From Anolis sagrei (lineage: Eukaryota; Chordata; Lepidosauria; Squamata; Anolidae), in NCBI RefSeq assembly GCF_037176765.1, contig NC_090022.1:56293709-56357708 (forward strand): a stretch of 64,000 nt of DNA, given 5' to 3'. The notes under the pieces are model-generated. The model saw only the letters and a list, made by a program, of their open reading frames with translations. It did not search any database and was not told the origin of the DNA. Below, in pieces: positions 12,040 through 24,786 of this stretch. Every line of letters starts with the position of its first letter. The first letter of the stretch is position 1. The translations under genes and the position numbers were made by a program.

Positions 12040-14575
12040 ATAGATACAAAGACCATTCACACAACAGGACTGTAAATGTTTGACACTACTTTAACTGCCA
12101 TGGTTCCACCCAATGGAACCCTGGGATTTGTAGGCTGCTGAGGCACCAGAGCTATCAGACACAAACCTATCACACAAAACTATAGCGTAGATCCCCAAAT
12201 TCCATAGCACTGGGTCAGGGCAATAAACGGGATATCAGACTGGATTGTATCCACACTGCTGTAGTTTTGCAGAGTGGATACAACCACTGCCTCCCCTCTG
12301 GACTTGCTCCTTTGGCCAAAAGGGAGTTAGGGCTTTCCCCATTGGCAGAAAGAGAACCTAGCCTAAAATGAATCAACCTACACTTTGCAACCAATGAACA
12401 GGTTTTCAGATTAACCCTTTTTACTGCAATCCTGTACATAACTCATGCACATTTTATACAAATGTACCACTAAGGAAGCTTGTCCCTTCTGGGTCATTAG
12501 TTTTCTGGGATGGCCAAAGGTTAATTTAAATACTTACAGTACTGAAGGCATCTGGGAAATGGCGTGGGTGTAAATGAAATTATGTTTTTTGTGATGTCAA
12601 TGTTATGTATTTTAGGAAGTACAAAAGTTATCTGTCAAAATGTTCACGGTTCTGTCATCTTTAGAAGAGCAGATGTTCAAGCATAAGGGTAGTAATAGAA
12701 ACATTAACCAAGGTAATGTTTAGGTATCCCAAGAGGATCAGCTACCCACTCGAGATGAATCTGCATGGAAATTTTCAACCACTCTGCACTAGAAACTTGA
12801 TACAAAAGCTAAAGTTTCAGAAAATTTCCTTAATGGATCTTCTCTCTCAAGAAGACACAGATGTAAAATCCAAACCTTTGGCTCCTTTCTCTGTTATTCC
12901 AACAGCGGCTGAATGCCCTTTTATTCTTCTAGCTATGTTTTCTTCTTCTTTTCCTGGTAATGTGGGAATACAGGAACAACAATGTAGGAAGTGAGGACAG
13001 GAAAGGAAAAGGAGTGTGAGAAGAAGGAGCAGAAGCCGCCAGAGGAAGAAATGCTAACCAGCAGAGATATAAAGCAAATGTTTTCACGGAAGAGGGCGGA
13101 AAGTCATTCTAAAAGCGAGATGCTTTTCAAGATTCACGAAGTGAATGGGAAATCAAATAAGAAAGAATGTTAGATTCATCACAGAAGCTACTTCACAGAG
13201 ATGTTCACATGTCTATTCCTCCTGGAAGATTTCAGTCATCAACCAAACAGTCAATTCTATTTGGATCAGTTCAATATATTTGCATCAAGTGAAATTCTTT
13301 TTTTGTTCTAAAGGGGCCCTCCTACACCCACACACATATCCGGATCATTTGCATCAACTGAAAGCCCTTGGTTGGTTTCTTTCATTCATTCCTCATTGTA
13401 AAACCATGCAAGAATCGTTTGTTGTGTTTTTTCTTTATTACCACACTCCACAGTTTTCTAGCAGGCCTGTTTTCCCAAAACAGTGACCAATCTTCCCCAC
13501 AATTCAGAGTTATGATACCAACCATGTCTGTAGCAAGATGAATGACAGACAGAATTCACCATCATCCAGTAGACCAAGTGCCTGACTTCTTATTTCCTTG
13601 AGCCCACTTTCATCGTCATCCTCAAACACAATTTTTTTCAGGCCGAATTGAAGATACTATAAAGCAGCTATTGTTGCCTATGGTGCACATTTGTTTTGCT
13701 ATTCCATTAACAGTGGTCAAAAGCAATTTTGCATGATCTTGAAGTGTTAGAAACCTGTAACCTGAAAGACTTGAACTATATGCAAGAAAACAGTGAAAAC
13801 CAAATAATGAAAAAGAGCCCTGATAGGTCGGGCCAAGGGTTCACCAACATTATCTATCCTATGGTGGTCAAAACATGAAGACAACAGTCCTTTTTGCTAT
13901 ACATCCTGAGCATCTGATACTCAGAAATGTACTTCCTCTGAACATGGAGGCTCATTTGTTTATCATATTTCATAGGTGTTGATCTACTTGGTCATCAAAG
14001 TGTATAAACTGGGGACTGTCCATTCATAACATCCATTCATAATGTTCTGGGTAAAGAAGTACTTTCCATGGCCAGTCCTTAACCTGCTGCCAATCAGTTT
14101 AATTGTGTAGCAAGGGTCAAGTATTATCGGATTATAAACTGAGTGCATTATAAGCATAGCTCTCAGGTTTGCTGTTAAAACAGACAGCTCTGTGCAGTGC
14201 TATATTTTTACAATCTGTCTTAGAGGAACATCTAGTGGCTGCAAGGCTTCACTGCAGAAGTTAACACACTACTTAGAAACAGGGTGCAGTGTTCGAAAAG
14301 ACAGGAACATCGGCAAGAACCAACCACCTATGTGAAAGAGGTCTGCATATTAAGCCAGGAATGGGGATACTGGAGAATGTCGCTGGGTCTATATTTTTAA
14401 GAGAACTAACTTAATGCATACTTCGTGGATTAATAAAAGAATTGCAGCAGTTAGTCTTCAGATTCTGGATTTCTCCTAATTTAAAAATACAAGTTTTCAT
14501 TCAAAAAGATTGCATATAGAAATATATATATTAAATGTACATATATGTCTGTGTATGTTGAAGAAAGTTGAGGGT
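12040..14575. other. Mostly unrecognised sequence
   Basis: A possible decayed TIR element near 12055-12290 (ACTTTAACTGCCATGGTTCC, CCCTGGGATTTGTAGGCTGC). The rest has no gene or repeat that I can support. Confidence 0.45.
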
Positions 14576-14579
14576 TTTT

Positions 14580-14826
14580 TGTGTGTGTCAGGAGCAACTT
14601 GGGAAACTGCAAGTCACTTCTGGTATGAGAGAATTGGCCATCTACAAGGACATTGCCCAGGGATCCCTGGATGTTTGATGTTTTACCATCCTGTAAGAGG
14701 CTTCTCTCATGTCCCTGTATGGGAAGCTAGAGCTGAGATGGGAGCTCACCCCTCTCCCTGGATTCGAACTGTCAACCTGTTGGTCAGTAGTCCTGCCGAC
14801 ACACCCATTGCACCACCGGGGGTACA
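14580..14826 (-). mobile_element. tRNA-derived SINE (third family)
   Basis: Antisense copy: TGTCAGGAGCAACTTGGGAA ACTGCAAGTCACTTC.. at the tail side, ending CCTGGATTCGAACTGTCAAC (B box complement region) and CATTGCACCACCGGGGGTAC at the head. Confidence 0.75.
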
Positions 14827-15104
14827 AAACTAACTGAATTTTCAGAATGATGCAGAAATTGGACAGAATAGGTTCAAAATAAACATACACATTAGTGACA
14901 TTGACTTTTTGGCAAACCCCTAAGCAAGATAATTTTTAAGACATGATACAAAATGGTACAAAAGAATGAAGAATGATACAAAAAAGGAAGGAGGATGCAA
15001 AATATAGTCATCACAATACATATTTGTAAAATATTATGAGCCAAATCAGACAATGCTTCTTTTGATCCAGCCTGAACATATGAAAGTGTATCTGCTTTCC
15101 AATA

Positions 15105-15185
15105 TACAGGGTTAGTCAAAATGAATAGGCCAATAAGAAAATTAATTGTACCCGAATTGGCCTATTCATTTTGACTAACCCTGTA
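15105..15185. mobile_element. Mariner-type MITE, 80 bp, perfect 30-bp inverted repeats
   Basis: Arms 15105-15134 and 15156-15185 are perfect inverted repeats beginning TACAGGGTTAGTCAAAATGA, separated by 21 bases. The TA at each end fits a Tc1/mariner target. Confidence 0.78.
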
Positions 15186-15701
15186 TTCCAGCCTTCATGC
15201 TATGGAGTAATATTGAAATGCATTCTTGCATGATTCCTATCCAAAGAGGCTCATTAAAAACATTGCAATTCCTTAATTCACTATTTTTCATTTTCACAGG
15301 GGCCCTGTGTCCACAGCAAACATGAAGTTTACATGGTACATGTAAAGATATATCATTAAATACAAAAGTCAGAACCCTATATGCCATTGTATTTCTGATT
15401 TGTATGCATGGTTGTGAATATTGTGACAGTGGAGAATGCAAACAAGAAGACCCACTTATTTGCTGAAGGAAAGCTTTGGGGATACCATGGACTGTTAAAA
15501 AGCCAAATAAAAGAGTTCAAAGGCAAATGAAGCTGGAACTCTCTCTAGAGACCAAAATGACTTAACCCATTTATGCTCTACCTGCAAAACCCTTGCATGA
15601 GCCACAGGTCTACAGAAAAAGTGGATTGTGAAACTGGATTTGAAGGAGAGGAGAGAAATTATCCAATGAAGCCAATGCAAATTGTGAACTATCTTAATTC
15701 G

Positions 15702-15718
15702 GGGGGGGGGGGGGGGGA
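15702..15718 (+). repeat. Poly-G run
   Basis: About 17 consecutive G; could form a G-quadruplex or be a sequencing weak point. Confidence 0.85.
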
Positions 15719-15958
15719 CTGTGGCTTTAAGAATGGCAGCTTCAATCAACCAAAAGGACAGAAGGTGCAAGGATCATCCATAAAAAAAGACTGAAGAAAC
15801 CTAGAAAACCAGAATACACGCAAGGTTCATAGAAAGAAAAATAAATGCATTTTGGAAATGCTTGAATGAAAGAGAAGGAGCTCAATTTGGCAGTGGCCTA
15901 GAGCTGGGTGAAGCAAGAAAGGAGAAATCAAGAAATGAAATCTAGAAGAAAGAAAAAT

Positions 15959-16134
15959 AACTGGGCTGTTGTGAGTTTTCCGGGCTCTATGTCCATGTTC
16001 CAGAAGCATTCTCTCCTGACATTTCAGAAGCATTCAGGAGCATTCAGGAGAGAATGCTTCTGGAACATGGCCATACAGCCCAGAAAACTCACAACAACCC
16101 AGTGATTCCGGTCATGAAAGCCTTCGACAATACA
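15959..16134. mobile_element. Penelope-like inverted terminal pair (short palindrome)
   Basis: Two inverted arms (GGGCTGTTGTGAGTTTTCCG.. and ..GGAAAACTCACAACAACCCA-like sequence) fold back around 16020-16050; the right side ends TTCCGGTCATGAAAGCCTTC GACAATAC, as at other copies. The central hammerhead-like part is lost. Confidence 0.65.
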
Positions 16135-17300
16135 GAAAAAAGAACAGTTTTTGCTTCTGATGGTGACAGAGAAATGGGGGAGGGAGGGGAGGAGGGAGGC
16201 AGTAGTGGAGGCTGGTGGCACCCATGTTGTTGGGTAGTGAACTAACATCAAATTTTAGTAATCTTCAAAGGAGCTTTGCAAGATTGTGAACTTATTTTGA
16301 GTATAGGGCTCAGCACCTTGGATAGTTCATGCTAAAATTCAGGGAGTTAATTCATTGCCTCACTGATATGCCAAACAGCAGGTACCAACGCTTAGCAGTA
16401 TAGCTGAAGTGGTGATGGTTAGAGACCCCATCTTTATCATTTTCAGCTATTTCAAAACATTTTCCTGCCTGAAGTGAGGGACAAGTGACACTCTTTTCAC
16501 ATTTGACACAAGTGGGACTAGCTTTGGACCATACTTTAACACTGCTGATAGGGCTAGAGTTTTTCTTCATTCAACCCATTACGCCCTCCAGGCATTCATT
16601 CAGTGGAGACATGATATCCTTAGTTAAGGCTATTTTTGAAGGCATAGAGAAATAGATTTGGGTGACATCTGCGACCCACCTTTAGATCATTTCTCCCAGT
16701 GGTTTCATGTAAATGTTAAAAAGCATTGGGACTAGAATGGCTCCTTTTTTGAGGAGCAGCTATCCCCAAGCAGCAGCACCTTGATACTTGAAAATCCCTG
16801 AACAGACTCAAAAGTGGACTCTAGGCAGATCAAAAGACAACCTGGCAAAATGGCACTACCTAAAAGAATCCTCCATATTGTGTGACTGGGGAGCAGAACA
16901 AACAACTTTGCATCTGTATGCTTGTCCGCAATGTCCTGCCTCATATACAGAGGAAGAATGATTTAAAGCTACAGATAATGCAGTTGCTGTTGCCCGTTTT
17001 TGGTCAAGAAATATTTAGCCGCTTGTGCTCCTTCTATTTTTATCAGTTTTATACTTATTTATGCAATGCTTTTGATATGAAATAAATAAACCATCTGGAT
17101 CCATCTGAGAGGTATGACCAAATCCTCTTCCTCCGATTCCCAAATCTTCCAGGCATTCCAGAATGATACCATGGAACACAGAAGACTGAGAGATCACATG
17201 ACAGTCATCTCCAAATATCCAAAGGGATGTCATGCAGAAGACGGAACAATCTTGTTTTCTGCTGCTTCAAAGACTGGAATAATTTGATTAAAATTACAAG
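16135..17300. other. No gene or repeat recognised
   Basis: No homologous frame seen. 15190-15955 and 18180-19900 also hold nothing that I can name; 21130-22130 is the same. Confidence 0.45.
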
Positions 17301-17304
17301 ATAT

Positions 17305-17415
17305 GAGGTTCCACTAAATATTAGGAAGAATGTTTTTACTGTAAGAGCAGTAAAAGCAACAGTGAAATAAGGCTGCTTTGGCAGTGGGGTGGATTCCCCT
17401 TCTTTGGAAGTATTG
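17305..17415 (+). mobile_element. Old CR1-like fragment
   Basis: Diverged match to the CR1 ORF2 C-terminus (ATTAGGAAGAATGTTTTTACTGT.., then GGTGGATTCCCCTTCTTTGG). Older than the other CR1 copies here. Confidence 0.5.
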
Positions 17416-17809
17416 TAACAGAGGTGAGATGGCCCAAATCCTCACTGGTTGAGAACAAACTTTGACTTGCAACAACCCTATGAATGAGAGTCCTGCAAGA
17501 GCCCTGGGTTAGATCTACCCTGCCATATAATGCAGTTTGGAATTGATTCTCCTTCTTTCAGCCATCAACTTATCTGGTGTTAAACAAATTGGACAAATTA
17601 GTGAAGACTGCTTTTCATAATAACTATGTGCTACCTCCAGAATCAGAGGCAGTAGAATACGAACAACAGGGAAACAACAGTGGGAAGATGCTATAGTCTC
17701 CATGCCCTTCTTGGTGCTTCCCAAAAGTATCCCCTGAGTAATGAGATACTGGATTGTATACCTATCTAGTATACTTTTTACTATTTTCAAAATTCATATT
17801 TAAAGTAAA

Positions 17810-17999
17810 GAAGCTGTGAGAGCTGTTCAGCAGTGGAACTCTCTGCCCTGTAGTGTGGTGGGGACTCCTTCTTTGGAGCCTTTTAAACAGAGGCTGGATG
17901 GCCATCTGTCTAGGGTGCTTTGAATGTGATTTTCCTGCTTCTTGGCAGGGGGTTGGACTGGATGGCCCACAAGGTCTCTTCCAACTCTATGATTCTATG
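17810..17999 (+). mobile_element. CR1 LINE 3' end fragment
   Basis: Sense copy of the last codons (CTGTTCAGCAGTGGAACTCT..) and 3' UTR of CR1, ending in ATGATTCTATGG. Short 5'-truncated copy. Confidence 0.88.
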
Positions 18000-18133
18000 G
18001 GTTCATAACAGGGTGACCTCTGACAGAGGACTTTCTCTGCTATGGTGCCCCAATAGTGGAACGCTCACTTTGTGCATAATAATTTTGTACAATTCTACAA
18101 ACACACACATGATTGTGAACTGGTTTAACTTGC

Positions 18134-18135
18134 TA

Positions 18136-18169
<34 letters not shown>

Positions 18170-18170
18170 G
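18134..18170 (+). repeat. (ATT)n microsatellite
   Basis: About 12 ATT units followed by AGCTGTCCCCTGCCATGTG.., a sequence type I cannot place. Confidence 0.93.
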
Positions 18171-19924
18171 CTGTCCCCTGCCATGTGTTGCTATGGCCCA
18201 GTCCATTTATATGTGTTTTGTGTATATATATGTGTGCATATATTTGTGTATATATTTTTGTTCGTGTAATTTTTTGGCTTTTTAAGTCCCTTCTGCTGTG
18301 TTTTTCAGTGGAGAGCTGCTTAGATCCAATGAACATATGGAGCACAATATTCCCATAGCACTGATGGAATTGCAAGATACCATACATCACACTGTTTTTA
18401 ATCTCAGAATCCATTGGAATTGGTTTGATGTTCTCTTTGCCACCTTAACATAATACAAAAAGTGGACACCATTCTTGGGCCTTTTGAGGAGAGGTATTCT
18501 CCTCCATGTAATTGTATGAGCTGGACAGGAACATCTCATCAACTCCTGTCTTATGCTAATACTTCTTGCTCAGTGCTTATACTCACTTGGCAATCCTTCT
18601 AACTTTGAGAGTCTTCAGTTTGTTCTCTATTTTATGAAATAGAAATACAGATGGAAGTGGATGGATGTGATTTGCTTTCTTAACTTTTCTGTCAGGCAGA
18701 CTTTAGTAGCAGAATGAACGCCGCCTCTAGAGCTGCATACATTTCAACCATGTAAGAGCACACTGGGTTATGTGGAGGGCAGTTAGCAAACTGTCCATGG
18801 ATTCCTTGCATGGGGCTGTCTCCATGAACATAAGGCCAAGGGTTGTTTGTTGTGTTAGAAAGGGTTCCAAACAACATCATGGCCTTTCCATTGCTCCAAG
18901 AGTTCACTCAAGGAACCACACAAAATGGCGCCAGTGCTGGCTCTAGGTGGCTTCTACTATCCTTGGAAAGAAGGCCTTTGTGCCTGTCTTTCTCTGCAGA
19001 GTCAGTGGCAAAGATCCAGAGAGCCTTCATAGCAGAGCCCTCATAAAGTTTCCTGCCTGATGTCCTGACAGCAGTAGTGGGTCCCCAACCGCTACCAACT
19101 CTTAGGCTTCCGGCCGGGGCTCCAGCCTGAACCCCTGGTGCTATCAGCTCCAGACCAGATGCTTGTCAGGATACTGTGGTAAAACTGTACAGAGCACAAA
19201 CTGCAATTTGGGGTTTTCTCCGGTGTCATTTACGAAGACAAATTGGATGGGGTGGGGTGGAGGGTGAGCAAGAGAGGAAAAAAGATGCCTTGCTTTGTCA
19301 TTGCCCATTATTCATGCTTGTTTTTTTCTTTCACATGCTGAAAAGAAACATGGGCAAAAAACAAGTCCCCCATTTCTGTTAAGAGCTGGAATTTGGGGGT
19401 AATCTGAATGACCCAGCTAGGAAAGGGCTGGAGAAATGGTCTCACCATGAACTGTGACCATATTGACTCTTTTGTTTGTCCCCCTAGTGGTACAATGGGG
19501 GAAACGGCACCTCCTGGGCATTGATCAAAACTTGAATTCTGTAGGGAAGGCAAAGAAAAAGAAAACATTTTTCAATCACTCATGCAATGACTGAATCAGA
19601 GCGTGCTTCTTGCGTGACAAATGTGATGATGCAAGTTGGTTCCCCATCCTCCCATTCGGGACTGGGTTTTTCAATCTCTCTGGCCATCCATACTCTCTGC
19701 ATTGACATTTTTCCCTTAAAGGACATTCGAGTAGTCTGAAAAGTTACAATTTGGCATCATTATGGTATAGCTTACTCTTTCAGAAGGAGATGATGGAATA
19801 TTGCCAGGGTTGCCAGCTCTTTGTTGTTTGGAGAAAGGTCAAGACGGTTTAGATCTGGGGTGTTGTTGTTTTTGACCAGAATAATGGACTATCTACTTCA
19901 TCACACTAGAGAATGAATCCACTT

Positions 19925-20020
19925 TAAATCCGATTTCTGCCTCCTGCAGAATTCTGGGGTTTGTAGTTTAGGAAGACTGTTAAAGGCTCCTCCCTAAACT
20001 ACAAGCCCCAGAATTCTGCA
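19925..20020. repeat. Short palindromic element
   Basis: GCAGAATTCTGGGGTTTGTA GTTTAGG is inverted as CCTAAACTACAAGCCCCAGA ATTCTGC 20 bases later; probably a decayed MITE core. Confidence 0.6.
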
Positions 20021-20214
20021 AAGTCACCTACTCAGGATCAAGGGGAGTGAGGCCTTCTCAACAAACGGATAAGCTTAGCTGTACAATCTTAATTCTTTCA
20101 GTTAACTCTTCCCCTGTCATGCAAGGTTTTGATGTTTAACAGAGTTTTGTGTCCTTTGGAGACCTGTGGTTATAATTGTAAAGAGAGAAAGAACTTCCAG
20201 AGTGTTTCCTTTCT

Positions 20215-20800
20215 TGCAGTTGGCATGGTTGTGAACCAAATTCCACTGGCTGCCAATTAGCTTCCGAGCACAATTCAAAGTGCTGGTGTTGACCTATAAA
20301 GCCCTAAACGACTCCGGCCCTGTTTACCTCTCCGAACGTATTCTCCCCTACGAACCATCAAGATTACTAAGATCATCTGGAGAGGCCCTGCTCTCGGTCC
20401 CACCAGCCTTGCAAGCGCGGCTGGTGGGGACGAGGGACAGGGCCTTCTCGGTGGTGGCCCCACGACTCTGGAACTCTCTCCCTCTGGAGGCCAGAACCGC
20501 CCCATCCATCCTAACATTTAGGAAACGGGTGAAGACGTGGCTGTGGAGTCAGGCCTTCGAGGAATGAGACAACATCATAGGACTCTGGATGGAAGTGGAT
20601 ATAGATCCATCTTATTAGGACGACTGACCACTGTAGTTTTATATTTAGTGTTTTTAAAGTTGTTTTGTAATTTGTGATATATGATATTTTAATGAATGTA
20701 TATGTTTTTATGGCTGTAAACCGGGCTGAGTCCCTCGACGAGGTTGAGAAGCTCGGTATACAAAACTGTGAAATAAATAAATAAATAAATAAATAAACGA
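20215..20800 (+). mobile_element. L2 LINE 3' fragment
   Basis: Frame 20280-20567 reads VLTYKALNDSGPVYLSERIL, then RAFSVVAPRLWNSLP, as in the L2 C-terminus; the 3' UTR has CTGAGTCCCTCGACGAGG and an (AAAT)n tail at about 20776-20797. Confidence 0.9.
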
Positions 20801-20899
20801 ACCTCCATTTAAGGCATGTCGTGCTGCATGCAAGGAGATCTGCTGACCAGGTACGGAGGAGACATCTTTTCGTTAGACAAATATAACAAAATTCACTTA

Positions 20900-21127
20900 T
20901 ATTGTCGAAAGCTTTCATGGCTGGAATCACTGGGATGTTGTAGGTTTTTCAAGCTTTATGGCCATGTCCTAGAAGGATCCTTTCTTGACGTTTCACCTGC
21001 ATCTATGGCAAGCATCCTCAGAGGACCTCACAACCTCTGAGGATGCTTGCCATAGATGCAGGCGAAATGTCAGGAGAGACTGTTTCTAGAACATGGCCAT
21101 TTAGCCTGAAAAACCTATAACGACCCA
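20900..21127. mobile_element. Penelope-like inverted pair of terminal repeats
   Basis: Head-to-head arms of about 110 bp: left ATTGTCGAAAGCTTTCATGG.. to CATCCTCAGAGG, right CCTCTGAGGATGCTTGCC.. to CCTATAACGACCC. Each arm contains a CTGAGGA / GAAA / GTC hammerhead-like arrangement. Confidence 0.7.
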
Positions 21128-22137
21128 AAATTCACTCAACAATATTTCCTTCCACTTTCTGCTAAAAGAGGAGGATCCATCTGGAAGCACTGTGCTCACT
21201 TTCCACTCCATTAGCTTCCAGCAGATGAATGACACCAAACTGAGTGTGAGTCCAGACAGGCTTCCAACTAATTCACTTGCATATAAATTATTTCTGTTTC
21301 TAAGTCAGGAAGGAAAAAAGAAGAAAGCAGAGCAAAGCAGATCATATCAGAAGTGCCAGTTCTACTCCAATGGAGTCTAGAGAACTGCAGAAGGCAGAAA
21401 TGGATTTAGGGCCAGACCTCTGTAGCGTGTTTTATAATGGCCTTAGCTGAACCATGGGATTAATTTAACTACAAGGCTTTAGGCCCATGCTTTATGAGCA
21501 GGATGCAAGACAAAATGATGAAGAATGACTTTAATCTGCTATCCAAGTGTTCAGATCTGGATACACTCCCTTGATCTTTGTAATCATCATTTGTGTTTCT
21601 TGTTTCAAGGAAATAACCAGATGTTTCCATCATGTTTGGGGATAGATTGTAACATTCCTACTGTATTGTCTCCCATACAGCGATTCAGGCCAGGAAAAAA
21701 AAAACTTTTCATAACACATTTATTGAGGATAAATACCTGCAAAAGTTGTCAGAATCAATGCAGACTGAAAGCCAAACTATAAATTAGAAGAGTGAGATGG
21801 GAAGGATATAAACACAGAAGATATAATTGATCATTTCCCTCAAATAAATTAAGGATCTCTTTGTACAATTAATGGCTTACTAATGATAAACTACTAGTAA
21901 GTGAAGAATGCAATCCTCTGTCCCCTAGGTGGCGCAGAGTTCCTGCCCTTTACTAAAAGTAATGTTTAATTGGTCCAAGAGGGAAACATCTTTCCAACAT
22001 GTAATAATGATGAACCAAGATGTTCCATAATCTTGTGCAAGCTTTTGAGTTCTCCAGAATTCATCATGAGACTGGGTGATACCAAAAGCAGGTGATCATT
22101 GGACATCTAAACCAAAGTATAGAGAATAGACCAGATA

Positions 22138-22373
22138 TATTGTTGAAGGTTTTTATGGCTGGAATCACTGGGTTGTAGTAAGTTTTTTTCAGGCTATATA
22201 CCCATGTTCTAGAAGCATTCTCTCCTGACATTTCACCTGCATCTATGGCAGGCATCCTCAGAGGTTGTGAGGTCTCACAACCTCTGAGGATGCCTGACAT
22301 AGATGCAGGCTAAACGTCAGGAGAGAATGCTTCTAGAACATGGCAATATAGCCCGAAAATTCTACAACAACTT
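22138..22373. mobile_element. Penelope-like inverted pair of terminal repeats
   Basis: Same organisation as the copy at 20900: left arm TTGTTGAAGGTTTTTATGGC.., right arm CCTCTGAGGATGCCTGAC.. to GCCCGAAAATTCTACAACAA. Confidence 0.7.
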
Positions 22374-22414
22374 AGACCAGATAATTTGATTATATATTTT
22401 AGAATTAAGACTCA

Positions 22415-22900
22415 AGACTGAGATGGCCAGCTTACTTGTCCGAACGCATCTCCCTCTACGTCCCCGCTTGCATTTTAAGATCAACCGGGGAGGCCCTGCT
22501 CTTGCTCTTGCCAGCATCACAAATATGTCTGGCAGGAATGAGAGACAGGGCCTTCTGAGCTGTGGCCCCTGCCTGTGGAATTCACTTCCCACTGAGGTTA
22601 CATTGGCTCCATCCCTCCTGTCATTTAGGAAGAAATTGAAGTCGTGGTTCTGGGACCAGGCTTTTGAACAACAGGCATAGATAGCACGTTGGGATATGGA
22701 ATTGACTGGAATGATGATACAGCTGTTAATACTGGTTTTACTGTTTAAATGAATGTTTTACTTATTGTTTTAATTGTTATTATATTGCTCTGTTATATGT
22801 AGTGGCATCAAATTCCTGCCAAATGTAAGCCGTCCTGAGTCCCCCTTCTGGGGTTGAGAAGGAACGGATAGAAATACCGGAAATAAATAAATAAATAAAG
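22415..22900 (+). mobile_element. L2 LINE 3' fragment
   Basis: C-terminal L2 remnant (CLWNSLPTEVTLAPSLLSFR) followed by CTGAGTCCCCCTTCTGGGG and an (AAAT)n tail. Confidence 0.88.
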
Positions 22901-23028
22901 TGATCACTGCCAGGTGTTGGGTATTCTGGAAGAAGGAAATAGTAACCGTACAGTGATGTTCAACTACTCCTTTGTCCCAGAACACTCCACATAACCTGAT
23001 ATCCTTTATTACTACTACTACTAGTAGT

Positions 23029-23396
23029 AGAATCATAGAATCATAGAATCATAGAATCAAAGAGTTGGAAGAGACCTCATGGGCCATCCAGTCCAACCCC
23101 CTGCCAAGAAGCAGGAATATTGCATTCAAATCACCCCTGACAAATGGCCATCCAGCCTCTGCTTAAAAGCTTCCAAAGAAGGAGCCTCCACCACACTCCG
23201 GGGCAGAGAGTTCCACTGCTGAACGGCTCTCACAGTCAGGAAGTTCTTCCTAATGTTCAGATGGAATCTCCTCTCTTGTAGTTTGAAGCCATTGTTCCGC
23301 GTCCTAGTCTCCAAGGAAGCAGAAAACAAGCTTGCTCCCTCCTCCCTGTGGCTTCCTCTCACATATTTATACATGGCTATCATATCTCCTCTCAGT
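23029..23396 (-). mobile_element. CR1 LINE 3' fragment, very young, in a triplet repeat
   Basis: Antisense copy starting with four octamer repeats (AATCATAG), inserted in a TAG/TAC triplet tract that is present on both sides. The 85 C-terminal ORF2 codons (23126-23383) translate identically to those of the full-length CR1 at 27645-30518. Confidence 0.93.
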
Positions 23397-23399
23397 AGT

Positions 23400-24786
23400 A
23401 GTAGTAGTAGCAGTAGTTATGTACCTTCAACTGAACCTTAACCTTCCCAAATTCTGAATCAGGGTAGAGGGGACACATATAACATCTGGATATGCTGGAA
23501 CACACGTCTATCACCTTTAGCCTGTGTTGCCAGTAGATAGGAATTTTGCAAGATGCAAGGTTACCCGTTCCCTGTCCTGGTCTGGATAGTTCCTTATCCA
23601 GAATAAGCCTTTTTTTCATAAGTAAACATAACTATAGTAACTGTGTGGATGTCATGATGCCTATCAAGCAAAGTAATATAAAGGAGAAGAAAGGCTATGC
23701 AGGACATTCTCTCAAAAAAGGAAATTAACATCTGATCCCTCTTTTGATCTGAAGGCCTTTCAAAGAAGAAGAAAGGATGTCAAGGGGCTTAGCAAAATTA
23801 AAGTGCATTCCTGTGCCTCCGGTGTCACCTTATTTTAATTATAAAAATACAGAGTTCGAAAGCAGGTCATTAACAACCATAGTAATTATACATTTCAAAG
23901 CGGGTGACCAAATAAGAGTGGTGTTCCTACATTTATAAATTCGTTTTGTTAGTATTCACTTCTTACTGCCCAGATACGTCATTTTTTGCTTCTCAAATGA
24001 TATGTTTGAAATGTCTGTGTGCAGTTGCCTCCAGCACACAGTTCTGCTTTCACAGATGAAGACTTACCTAAAAGTAGCAAGGATTGAACATGAGATTTTC
24101 TGTGTGCAAAGCATGTGCACAACCAGTGAGTTACCATTGATGTGACTTCTTGATTTTCCAGGGAAACAGGAGGAGGGGTCTCTTGGCTAGTGCAACTGCG
24201 GAAATTAGGAAATTTATGAAGGAATTCAATTGGCCCAGCATAGGAAGCCTTCTAAGTATGGTGCCTCCCAGGCCCTTGGTCCTGGCATGGGAAGACCTGT
24301 GAGCGCATGCCTTGCATATGTGTTGTGTGGGTGGCAAATCTGTGCCAAAGGCCAGCGATCATTGAGAGAAACTGCCGCTCCTTTCACTTGGTTTTCACTC
24401 TCTTATTTGGGCGATTTCCTGGTGCCTTTAATGCTGAGGCAAATTACAGGCCTTTGGAGCCAGGGCCTCCTGGAGCAGAGCTTTGCACCAGCCGGACCCT
24501 AATCACGGACTCCCTGACTCCCACAAAGGCCTGGCTTTAATTGCCCATGACATGCTAATCTGCCGGACTGACTCAAACACTCCTTTATCTGTGTCTCTCT
24601 CACTTCCCTCCTCCTTTCGCTCACAGCTTCCCGATCTCCACCATTTCTGTGAGCCGTTTACACTGACCCAGCCTGTGAGGGGACTTCCTGGCCTGTAGGA
24701 GCTCCTTTTCCAAGACAGAAGAAGCCCTGTTTAACCTTGTCCCCACTGGTAATTCTGTGCATTTCTAGAAAGAGCAGCTAGAAGAA
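23400..24786. other. Upstream region of the FGL2-like gene
   Basis: Unique-looking; becomes GC-moderate from about 24,300. Promoter and 5' UTR of the FGL2-like gene probably lie in the last few hundred bases, but I see no decisive TATA box or initiator. Confidence 0.4.
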
